Positions 57,309 through 64,000 of a stretch of 64,000 bases of DNA are shown here, one piece after another. Numbering within the stretch: position 1 is the first letter of the stretch; every line of letters starts with the position of its first letter. The notes under the pieces are model-generated. The model had not been told where the DNA came from. It saw only the letters and a list, made by a program, of their open reading frames with translations, and ran no database searches. The position numbers were made by a program, and so were the translations under genes. The DNA is from Seohaeicola saemankumensis (GTDB lineage: Bacteria > Pseudomonadota > Alphaproteobacteria > Rhodobacterales > Rhodobacteraceae). The stretch is from positions 1 to 64,000 of the forward strand of contig NZ_JAINWI010000012.1 of the NCBI RefSeq assembly GCF_021021435.1, read 5' to 3'.

Positions 57309-58604
57309 ATGATCCTACAGAGCCGCCCGACCCCGCGCGCAATGCAGCTACGCCCGTCTACACTCAGCCCGTCCAATCTCAGTCGGACATTTCGCGCCCT
57401 GATGCTGACAGGCACGGCAATCGGTCTTCTTGCCGCTTGTGACAGGCCGCTGGATTTCGACATGCGCGGCAATTTCGGCAATACCCTCGATACCGCCGAG
57501 GCGGCGCGCCAACCCGTCGCCAACCGGCCTGCGCCCGATGCGCGCGGCGTGATCTCCTATCCCAATTATCAGGTGGCCGTGGCGCGGCGTGGCGATACAG
57601 TCACCGATGTGGCAAGCCGGATCGGTGTCGACGCCAATGAACTGGCCCGTTTCAACGGGGTGCGCCCCGCCGATCCGCTGCGCCCCGACGAGGTGCTGGC
57701 CCTGCCGCGCCGCGTGGCCGAACCATCGCCCACAACCGGCGGCATGATGCAATCTGGCACTGATATCACATCACTCGCCAGCAGCGCGATCGACCGCTCG
57801 GATGCCGCGGCGGTCAGCACGACAACCCTGCCTCCCGCGGGTAGCATGATCCAGCCCGCCGCGACACCGGCAGCCACCACGACAGCGGCGGCCACGCAAC
57901 CAAGAGCGGCCGAGCCGATCCGACATCAGGTCAAGCGCGGCGAGACCGCCTTTACCATCTCGCGGCTTTATAACGTGACGGTCCGTTCGCTGGCAGAATG
58001 GAACGGTCTGGGCGCGGAATACACAATCCGCGAGGGCCAGTATCTGCTGATCCCCGTCGCAGACACCGCCGCCCCTGCCCGCCCTGTCCAAACAGCAGCC
58101 GTGACCAGCCCCGGCACAGGATCACCCACCCCGGTGCCCCCGTCCGCAGCGCGACCATTGCCTGCCGAGACAACGCAGCCTGCCGCCGCAGCACCGCCAC
58201 CGACAAACGCGCCCAATCTGGGGGCTACCCAGTCGGCTCCGACCTCGACTTCGCAACTGGCCATGCCAGTACAGGGCACGATTATCCGCGACTACCAGAA
58301 GGGCAAGAATGACGGTCTGGATATTCAGGCCACATCGGGCACAGCCATCATGGCCGCCGAGGCTGGAACCGTGGCGGCGATCACCGCCAGCGCCGACCAG
58401 ATCCCCATCATCGTGATCCGCCATCCTGACAATCTGTTGACGGTATACGCCAATGTCGAAGGCGCGGTGGTCAAGAAAGACGACAAGGTGACACGTGGGC
58501 AGAAGATCGCACAGATCCGCGCTGGAACGTCCAACTACCTGCATTTCGAGGTCCGCAAGGGTTTTGACAGCGTCGATCCGACACCCTATCTGGCGCGGCG
58601 CTAA
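57309..58604 (+). CDS. nlpD: NlpD-like lipoprotein, LysM and degenerate M23 domains
   Basis: 431 residues. Lipoprotein signal with lipobox LLAAC (about 35-39), two LysM modules (VARRGDTVTDVASRIG, about 91-106, and VKRGETAFTISRLYNVTV, about 209-226), a Pro/Ala/Thr-rich linker, and a C-terminal M23 (LytM) domain. The domain has NDGLDIQAT where HxGxD-I is catalytic, so one metal ligand is missing, as in EnvC/NlpD activators of amidases. It is an outer-membrane-anchored activator for cell separation. The last gene of the surE-pcm-nlpD run; it ends 11 bases from the convergent DUF815-type ATPase. Confidence 0.95.
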   Translation: MILQSRPTPRAMQLRPSTLSPSNLSRTFRALMLTGTAIGLLAACDRPLDFDMRGNFGNTLDTAEAARQPVANRPAPDARGVISYPNYQVAVARRGDTVTDVASRIGVDANELARFNGVRPADPLRPDEVLALPRRVAEPSPTTGGMMQSGTDITSLASSAIDRSDAAAVSTTTLPPAGSMIQPAATPAATTTAAATQPRAAEPIRHQVKRGETAFTISRLYNVTVRSLAEWNGLGAEYTIREGQYLLIPVADTAAPARPVQTAAVTSPGTGSPTPVPPSAARPLPAETTQPAAAAPPPTNAPNLGATQSAPTSTSQLAMPVQGTIIRDYQKGKNDGLDIQATSGTAIMAAEAGTVAAITASADQIPIIVIRHPDNLLTVYANVEGAVVKKDDKVTRGQKIAQIRAGTSNYLHFEVRKGFDSVDPTPYLARR

Positions 58605-58615
58605 GGCGGCGCCGG

Positions 58616-59464
58616 TCACGCCTGCGGCAGACCGATCCCCTGTCGTCCGGCCAGATCAGTGACAAATTGCCATGCCACGCGCCCCGAACGCGACCCGCGT
58701 GTCGCCTGCCATTCAATGGCCTGCGCGCGCAACTGGTCGTCCGGCATGGTGATCCCGAAGGCCGCGCAATAGCCGTGGATCATCGCCAGATACTGGTCCT
58801 GATCGCAGGCATGAAAGCCCAGCCACAGCCCGAAGCGGTCCGATAGAGAAACTTTCTCCTCGACCGCCTCGGAGGGGCTGATGGCGCTGGAGCGCTCGTT
58901 CTCGATCATGTCGCGCGGCATCAGGTGGCGGCGGTTCGATGTCGCATAAAACAGCACATTCTCGGGTCGCCCTTCGATCCCGCCATCCAGAACCGCCTTG
59001 AGCGATTTATAATGCTGGTCATCATGGCTGAAGGACAGATCATCGCAGAACAGCACAAAACGCTCGGGCCTTACGCGCAAGAGGTTCAGCAGCCGCGCGA
59101 CCGACGGCAAGTCCTCGCGCTGCAACTCGACCAGTTTCAAGGGCAGGCCTCGTGCCTGAATATCGGCATGCACCGCTTTGACAAGGCTGGATTTTCCCAT
59201 CCCGCGCGCGCCCCAGAGAAGGGCATTATTCGCAGGCAGCCCCTGCGCGAACTGCAAGGTGTTTTCCAGCAACGTATCGCGTGACCGGTCGACGCCGACA
59301 AGCAGGCCCAAGGGCACGCGCGCAACCTGCGGCACAGGCTCCAGACGGTCCGGGTCGACATGCCAGACAAAGGCCTCTGCCGCGTCGAACAGGGGGGCGG
59401 GTTGCGGCGGTGGGGCCAGACGCTCCAGCGCCTCGGCGATACGTTTCAGAACCTTGCCACTCAC
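58616..59464 (-). CDS. DUF815 AAA-type ATPase
   Basis: 282 residues. Walker A GARGMGKSSLVK (about 83-94), Walker B FVLFCDDLSF (about 136-145) and the VLFYATSNRRHLMPRDM block (about 165-181), all standard for DUF815 (YcjX-like/OrcA-like). Function not established; it follows tatC with a four-base overlap (ATGA) in the leftward operon. Confidence 0.9.
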   Translation of the reverse strand: MSGKVLKRIAEALERLAPPPQPAPLFDAAEAFVWHVDPDRLEPVPQVARVPLGLLVGVDRSRDTLLENTLQFAQGLPANNALLWGARGMGKSSLVKAVHADIQARGLPLKLVELQREDLPSVARLLNLLRVRPERFVLFCDDLSFSHDDQHYKSLKAVLDGGIEGRPENVLFYATSNRRHLMPRDMIENERSSAISPSEAVEEKVSLSDRFGLWLGFHACDQDQYLAMIHGYCAAFGITMPDDQLRAQAIEWQATRGSRSGRVAWQFVTDLAGRQGIGLPQA

Positions 59465-60366
59465 GTCTTCTTGTCCTCGGCCTCGGCGGCAAGATCGGCG
59501 TCGAACTCTTTGATCAGCGGATCGTCGAACTCCTCCTCGTCATCATAATAGCCCTCGGCGCGCAGTTTTTCCTCGCGCTTGGTCTCGACGCGGCGGACCA
59601 GAAAAATCGACACTTCATAAAGACCGTAGACCACAACAAACAGGATCACCTGCGTGATAACGTCGGGCGGTGTGACCAATGCGGCCAGGATCAGGATACC
59701 CACAACAGCGTATTTACGCACATTGCCCAAGCCTTCGGAACTGACCAACCCCGCCTTGCCCAGAAGGGTCAACAGGACAGGCAGTTGGAAACAGAGCCCA
59801 AAGGCCACGATGAACTTGATGGTCAGGCTCAGATATTCCTGTGCGGACCCCTGAAAGGCGATCCCTGCCACGGCATTATCCACTGGCTGGCCATCCCCCA
59901 GGATGGTGCCGGGTTGCTGAAATCCAAGGAAGAAATCAAAGGCCAGCGGTGTGACCACGTAGAAGGCAAACGCCGCACCCAGAAAGAACATGAAGGGCGA
60001 TGCGATCAGGAAAGGCAGGAACGCGCCCTTCTCGTTCTTGTAAAGACCGGGGGCCACGAAACGCCACATCTGGTAGGCGATATAGGGAAAAGACAGCATC
60101 AGGCCGCCCATCAGCGAGATCGACACGGCGACAAAGAAACCTTCCTGCAGCCGGATCAGGATCAGCCCGCAGTCTTCATGTCCGCGCTCGGCCATAGCCG
60201 AACACAAAGGATGCGTCAGAAAATTAAAAATCGGGTTCCAGACGGTGAAACAGATGATCATCCCGATGATGAAGGCCACCACCGAATGGATCAGACGGTT
60301 GCGCAGTTCTGCCAGATGCTCGATCAGCGGGGCGCTGCTATCGTCGATCTCGTCTTGCTTGGTCAT
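59461..60366 (-). CDS. tatC: Tat translocase subunit TatC
   Basis: 301 residues, six helices, with the family starts PLIEHLAELRNRLI (about 14-27) and the FPYIAYQMWRFVAPGLYKNE loop (about 90-109). An acidic C-terminal tail extends it beyond the usual 250. TatC recognises twin-arginine signals. It lies 9 bases after tatB. Confidence 0.97.
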   Translation of the reverse strand: MTKQDEIDDSSAPLIEHLAELRNRLIHSVVAFIIGMIICFTVWNPIFNFLTHPLCSAMAERGHEDCGLILIRLQEGFFVAVSISLMGGLMLSFPYIAYQMWRFVAPGLYKNEKGAFLPFLIASPFMFFLGAAFAFYVVTPLAFDFFLGFQQPGTILGDGQPVDNAVAGIAFQGSAQEYLSLTIKFIVAFGLCFQLPVLLTLLGKAGLVSSEGLGNVRKYAVVGILILAALVTPPDVITQVILFVVVYGLYEVSIFLVRRVETKREEKLRAEGYYDDEEEFDDPLIKEFDADLAAEAEDKKT

Positions 60367-60375
60367 GATCTACTC

Positions 60376-60945
60376 TTACGCCGTGGGATCGGCAGGTTTT
60401 GCCTTGGCCCGGGGTTTTACTGCCGGTTTAGCCTTGGGCGCAGCGGCTGTCTTGGGCGCGGCCTTGGCCTTGGTCGCCGTCGTCGCCGGTTTCGCGGCCT
60501 TGGCCGCCTTGCGCGCGGTTGCAGCCGGTTTTGCCGGTGCCGCGCGCTGCGCCTCGGCTGTTGCCTTTGCGGTTTCGGCTTTTTCCGCCACGGCCGCAGG
60601 CGTGCTGTTCTCGCGCAATTTGCGCGCCGCTTCCGCGCGATCCTCGGCCAGCTTGGCTGTCTCGGAACCGGGTTTCCACGCTTTCAGGTCGTCTGTCGCT
60701 TCACGGATCTTGTCGAGGCCCATCTTTTTGGGATCGCCCACGGATTTCAAGCTTTTAGCGATGTCGCGCACGCCGGTATCATCCGCAGCATCTTCCATCG
60801 CACGGCTGAATTCGCGCGCCATGCCGCGCGCCTTGCCGACAAATCGGCCCACGTTGCGAAAGAGCATGGGCAAGTCTTTTGGCCCCACCACGATCAACGC
60901 GACGATGCCAATGAGCAAAAGCTCGGTCCAGCCCAGATCGAACAT
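60376..60945 (-). CDS. tatB: Tat translocase subunit TatB
   Basis: 189 residues. N-terminal helix and amphipathic stretch ([19 protein letters not shown], then [15 protein letters not shown]) define TatB. From about residue 110 the protein is a Lys/Ala/Pro-rich tail with AKAAKPA-like units that resembles the tail of the HU-like protein at 3.6 kb. The tail is not needed in known TatBs, so its role is open. Confidence 0.95.
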   Translation of the reverse strand: MFDLGWTELLLIGIVALIVVGPKDLPMLFRNVGRFVGKARGMAREFSRAMEDAADDTGVRDIAKSLKSVGDPKKMGLDKIREATDDLKAWKPGSETAKLAEDRAEAARKLRENSTPAAVAEKAETAKATAEAQRAAPAKPAATARKAAKAAKPATTATKAKAAPKTAAAPKAKPAVKPRAKAKPADPTA

Positions 60946-60948
60946 GGA

Positions 60949-61164
60949 TCAGACCTTGTCTTTTTCTTTATCCGTCGAGATGTCCTTGGCGGTGTCACCA
61001 GTGCCATCTTCCAGTTCTTTGGTGCCGTCGGTCACACCCTTTTTGAACGCGGTGATGCCTTTGCCCACCTCGCCCATCAGCGAACTGATCTTGCCGCGCC
61101 CGAAAAGCACCAGCACGACCACCGCGATCAGCAGAAGACCCGGAAGTCCGATATTGTTCAGCAT
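60949..61164 (-). CDS. tatA: Tat translocase subunit TatA
   Basis: 71 residues from ATG 61164, starting [20 protein letters not shown], then the [17 protein letters not shown] amphipathic helix and an acidic tail. The upstream longer frame is unlikely (AGGGAG lies seven bases before this ATG). First gene of the tatABC-DUF815 operon. Confidence 0.96.
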   Translation of the reverse strand: MLNNIGLPGLLLIAVVVLVLFGRGKISSLMGEVGKGITAFKKGVTDGTKELEDGTGDTAKDISTDKEKDKV

Positions 61165-61340
61165 GTCATTTCTCCCTTGCTCGGCGCGTTTGCGGATCTG
61201 CCCGCGCACGCCCTGCGCCATTGCCCTCAACATCTAATGACGATCAGCGCCGGTTGGAAGAACCAAAGCGGCACCTGTCGGGGGTTTTTTGCACCTGACC
61301 CCGTGAAACGCGGCAAGATGGCGCAGAATTCCCGCTGCCG

Positions 61341-61362
61341 TTTCTTCTTGCCGCAAATATCC
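61341..61362 (-). repeat. dispersed intergenic motif, copy 6
   Basis: The plus strand reads TTTCTTCTTGCC, GC, AAATATCC, followed by CCGCCGG, in the gap between tatA and the ABC ATPase gene. It is the closest match to the consensus. Confidence 0.75.
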
Positions 61363-61402
61363 CCGCCGGAGGCATCAAGGCCTGCAGCCCGAAACCACGA
61401 TC

Positions 61403-62533
61403 CTACGCGGGTTTGACCGGAAAGACAAAACAGCGGTCCCGCCGGATCATCAACCAAAGGGGTTTGCCGGGACCGGGCAGAAAGACATTCGGCACTGTCG
61501 CTTTGAGGATCGAGCCGTCGTGATCCATACGGAATTCGACAAGGCTTTCGCTGCCCATGAACCGCGCGCGCACCACTTCGCCGCGTGCGGCAACACCGTC
61601 CTGCGGGGTGGGATTGGGCCCGCGCCCGCCACGGTCCAGATCTATCTTGATATGCTGCGGACGGATCACGATCTCGACCTCGGCTCCGTCCGGCACGCCG
61701 GGGGCCAGAAACTGCCCAAAGGGGGTATCTGTCAGAGCGCCACGCACAGTGCCACGGATCACGTTGATATCGCTGAAAAATCCAACCGCATCTCGATCCT
61801 TGGGCGCGTTGTAGATATTGTAGGGCGCACCGCGCTGCACGATCCGCCCCCCGCGCATCAGCGCGATCTCATCGGCCATCCGCATCGCCTCGTCCGGCTC
61901 ATGGGTGACCAGCAGGACGGCGGCATCCTCTTGCTTGAGGATCTCCAGCGTCTGGTCGCGGATATCGTCGCGCAAGCGGTTGTCCAGACCCGAGAAGGGC
62001 TCGTCCATCAGCATGATGCGCGGACGCGGCGCAAGCGCGCGCGCAAGCGCCACGCGCTGTTGCTCGCCGCCCGACAGCGAATGCGGATAGGCGTCGATAA
62101 AGCGACGCAGACCGACGCGGCCAAGCAGTTCCTCGACCCGCACGCGCTGCACCTCGCGGGAACCGGACAGGCCGAAGGCCACGTTTTCGGCTACGCTGAG
62201 ATGCGGAAACAGCGCAAAATCCTGAAACATCAGACCAATCGCACGCCGTTCCGGGGGCACGCGGAACACGGTGTCGCAGATCAGCTTGCCATCGACCCAG
62301 ATTTCACCCGAATCCTGCATCTCGACGCCCGCGATCATCCGCAACGTCGTCGATTTGCCGCAACCCGACGGCCCCAGCAGGCAGGTCACCTGCCCCGGCA
62401 TGACGCTGAGCGAGACATCATCCACGACAGCCACACCATCGAAGCGGCGCAGCAGATTGCGCACCTCAAGCCGCGGAACAGGTCGCGGAGCCGGTTTTGG
62501 AGAGGGTTGTGACAAGCGGTTAATTCCGATCAA
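61403..62533 (-). CDS. iron-type ABC transporter ATPase (FbpC-like)
   Basis: 376 residues. Walker A GPSGCGKST (about 54-62), signature LSGGEQQRVALARAL (about 154-168), Walker B IMLMDEPFSGLD (about 173-184), and a C-terminal TOBE domain (about 245-370). The sequence fits FbpC/AfuC of ferric iron importers; polyamine or sulfate ATPases are alternatives. No permease or binding protein is adjacent, so it is an orphan component in the window. A long N-terminal Pro/Arg-rich leader (about 20 residues) precedes the domain. Confidence 0.88.
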   Translation of the reverse strand: MIGINRLSQPSPKPAPRPVPRLEVRNLLRRFDGVAVVDDVSLSVMPGQVTCLLGPSGCGKSTTLRMIAGVEMQDSGEIWVDGKLICDTVFRVPPERRAIGLMFQDFALFPHLSVAENVAFGLSGSREVQRVRVEELLGRVGLRRFIDAYPHSLSGGEQQRVALARALAPRPRIMLMDEPFSGLDNRLRDDIRDQTLEILKQEDAAVLLVTHEPDEAMRMADEIALMRGGRIVQRGAPYNIYNAPKDRDAVGFFSDINVIRGTVRGALTDTPFGQFLAPGVPDGAEVEIVIRPQHIKIDLDRGGRGPNPTPQDGVAARGEVVRARFMGSESLVEFRMDHDGSILKATVPNVFLPGPGKPLWLMIRRDRCFVFPVKPA

Positions 62534-62652
62534 TACGGTCGGGAACAGGCATTATCAGGGGCTGCAAGGTGCTGCAAGCCTGTCGCGCGCTACAAAAGCC
62601 AGAGGTTTTGCGCGAGCCGCATGCGGGGAGCTTGCCGCCCCCCGCGCGGTGA

Positions 62653-63432
62653 TCAGATCGTCGCGTTGGTCGCACCGCCATCCAGCAGAATATTCTGGCC
62701 GACGATGAAACCGGCATGGGTCGAGCACAGGAACGCGCAGGCGGTGCCGAATTCCTCGGACGTGCCATATCGCCCTGCCGGAATGCTGGCCGCGCGGCGA
62801 ATCCTTGCCTCTTCCACAGAAATGCCCTGCGCCTTTGCCACGCCACCATCCAGCGCATCGGCGCGGTCTGTCGCATGGATACCGGGCAACAGGTTGTTGA
62901 TGGTCACGCCCTTGGCCGCCACCTGCCGCGCCGTGCCTGCGACATAGCCGGTCAGACCCGTGCGGGCCGCATTGCTAAGGCCCAGTTGCGGGATTGGGGC
63001 TTTCACGGATTGCGAGGTGATATTGACCACACGCCCCCAGCCACGCTCCATCATGGCGGGCATCAGGGCTTTCATCAGTGCAATCGGCGTCAGCATATTG
63101 GCATCCAGCGCGCGGATGAAATCGTCGCGGTCCCAGTCCGACCACAGGCCGGGGGGCGGGCCGCCGGCATTGGTCACCAGAATATCGACGCCCGAGGCGG
63201 CGTTCAGCACCGCGGTACGGCCATTATCCGTGGTCACATCGGCGGCAACCGTTTCCACCGCAACACCGAATTCGGCACGGATAGCCGCGGCCGCGGCCTC
63301 AAGCGCGTCAACACCGCGTGCATTCATCACCAAATCGACGCCTGCCGCCGCAAGTGCACGGGCGCAACCCAGCCCCAGCCCCTTGCTTGACGCGCAAACC
63401 AGCGCCTTTTTTCCCTTGATCCCCAGATCCAT
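62653..63432 (-). CDS. short-chain dehydrogenase without catalytic Tyr-Lys
   Basis: 259 residues. The cofactor loop CASSKGLGLGCARAL (about 13-27) and the NAGG and NITSQS blocks are present, but where YxxxK is expected the sequence reads QLGLSNAARTGL, so both catalytic residues are replaced. Members of this subgroup are often annotated as 3-oxoacyl-ACP reductase-like; activity is uncertain. The terminal GQNILLDGGATN is standard SDR. Confidence 0.85.
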   Translation of the reverse strand: MDLGIKGKKALVCASSKGLGLGCARALAAAGVDLVMNARGVDALEAAAAAIRAEFGVAVETVAADVTTDNGRTAVLNAASGVDILVTNAGGPPPGLWSDWDRDDFIRALDANMLTPIALMKALMPAMMERGWGRVVNITSQSVKAPIPQLGLSNAARTGLTGYVAGTARQVAAKGVTINNLLPGIHATDRADALDGGVAKAQGISVEEARIRRAASIPAGRYGTSEEFGTACAFLCSTHAGFIVGQNILLDGGATNATI

Positions 63433-63601
63433 GCCGTCCTCCTATCGGGATAATTCCCATTGTCCTGTGCGCCTTGACTAGCACCACGACGCAAGGGAAG
63501 GCCAGCAAAAGACCAGAGCGTTGACCATGTTATGACACATTCCTATCTTATTGCTTGGAAACGCCGTAACAAGACGGGGCCGCGTTTCGCCAGAGAAATA
63601 C

Positions 63602-64000
63602 ATGTCCCTTTTTGACGAGTACCCAAGACCAAAGCAGCACGCCATGTCAGAATCCGTCCAGTCACCCGCCCTTCCAGGGACAGCCTTTGCGCTGCCAGTC
63701 TTGCCAAGTGCCGTGATCGAGGTTGTGGCAGGTGCTAATTTTGGCGATGCCCTGTCTTTTGCCGCCGATCTGATCCCCGACGATGTCTATTCTCTCCTGC
63801 GTGGTGCCCGCACGCGCCGCCTGTTGCTGCATCCCGATGGTCCGGCGCGGTTTCGCGTGGCCCAGACTACAGATGTCGGACAGCCCGGCGCGCTGGTGCA
63901 TCTGGACTGCTGCCTGACCTTCATGTCCACTGATGGCGGCACAACCGAAGTGCTGGTTCTGGTCGAGGTGGATGCCTCCGGTGATGTAGTCGAAGTACAC
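63602..64000 (+). CDS. Hint-domain protein, N-terminal part
   Basis: Open to the end of the window (at least 133 codons). It starts MSLFDEYPRPKQHAMSES; a second ATG at 63644 is possible. The N-terminal region with GANFGDALSFAADLIPDDVYSL and the VEVDASGDVVEVH close is the pattern that precedes the Hint (hedgehog/intein) domain in Rhodobacteraceae proteins. Such proteins are often exported autoprocessing factors; the processing domain would lie past the window. Confidence 0.75.
   Translation, partial: MSLFDEYPRPKQHAMSESVQSPALPGTAFALPVLPSAVIEVVAGANFGDALSFAADLIPDDVYSLLRGARTRRLLLHPDGPARFRVAQTTDVGQPGALVHLDCCLTFMSTDGGTTEVLVLVEVDASGDVVEVH

Overview
This window reads as a stretch of chromosome from a GC-rich alphaproteobacterium, most likely of the family Rhodobacteraceae (Roseobacter/Rhodobacter group). 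The pointers are gene content and style: a TRAP dicarboxylate-type transporter with its own DctB/DctD-like pair, a form II-type coxSLM operon with coxDEF-like maturation genes, a compact assimilatory sulfate operon with DUF2849 and DUF934 proteins under a divergent Lrp-type regulator, an initiation factor 3 gene with a non-AUG start, a surE-pcm-nlpD block next to tatABC, and the start of a Hint-domain protein at the right edge. This placement is inference from the sequence; no 16S gene is present.

Layout. 1-3.5 kb is a lower-GC accessory patch (NERD nuclease-like protein, a membrane coiled-coil protein, two small secreted proteins, one tiny ORF) that abuts the 3' end of tRNA-Val(CAC); it looks like the end of an integrated island. 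3.6-12.2 kb is housekeeping: an HU-like protein with an H1-like tail, lon with a clear heat-shock promoter, a TPR protein, tgt, two Fe-S assembly genes and tpiA. 12.4-18.9 kb holds the TRAP operon and its two-component system, divergent from a cytochrome P450. 20.1-24.8 kb is the sulfate-to-sulfide operon plus ferredoxin/flavodoxin-NADP reductase. 24.9-26.3 kb has an Ala/Glu-rich envelope protein and infC. 26.4-27.5 kb is a small AT-rich islet with a repeat-containing 51-residue ORF and a membrane protein that meet tail to tail. 27.7-35.9 kb is one leftward cluster for a molybdenum hydroxylase of the CO dehydrogenase family, with its chaperones.

36.1-42.5 kb is a tightly coupled run of glycosyltransferase and sulfotransferase-like genes, including an 800-residue fusion of both, followed by a hydrolase-fold protein that has lost its nucleophile; this is the most interesting uncharacterised module here. 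42.6-54.3 kb returns to core genes (pyrC, pyrE, dnaB, alr, an MlaEF-like lipid transporter without MlaD, a PqiA-like protein, radA, cvpA, purF). 54.6-63.4 kb has small genes, two short-chain dehydrogenases, surE-pcm-nlpD, the Tat translocase and an orphan iron-type ABC ATPase.

Two things run across genes: a short motif of the form GGATATTT-NN-GGCAAGAAGAAA recurs in at least eight intergenic places, twice as inverted pairs, and several operons use ATGA stop-start overlaps, implying translational coupling. No rRNA, CRISPR array, transposase or integrase was seen in the window.
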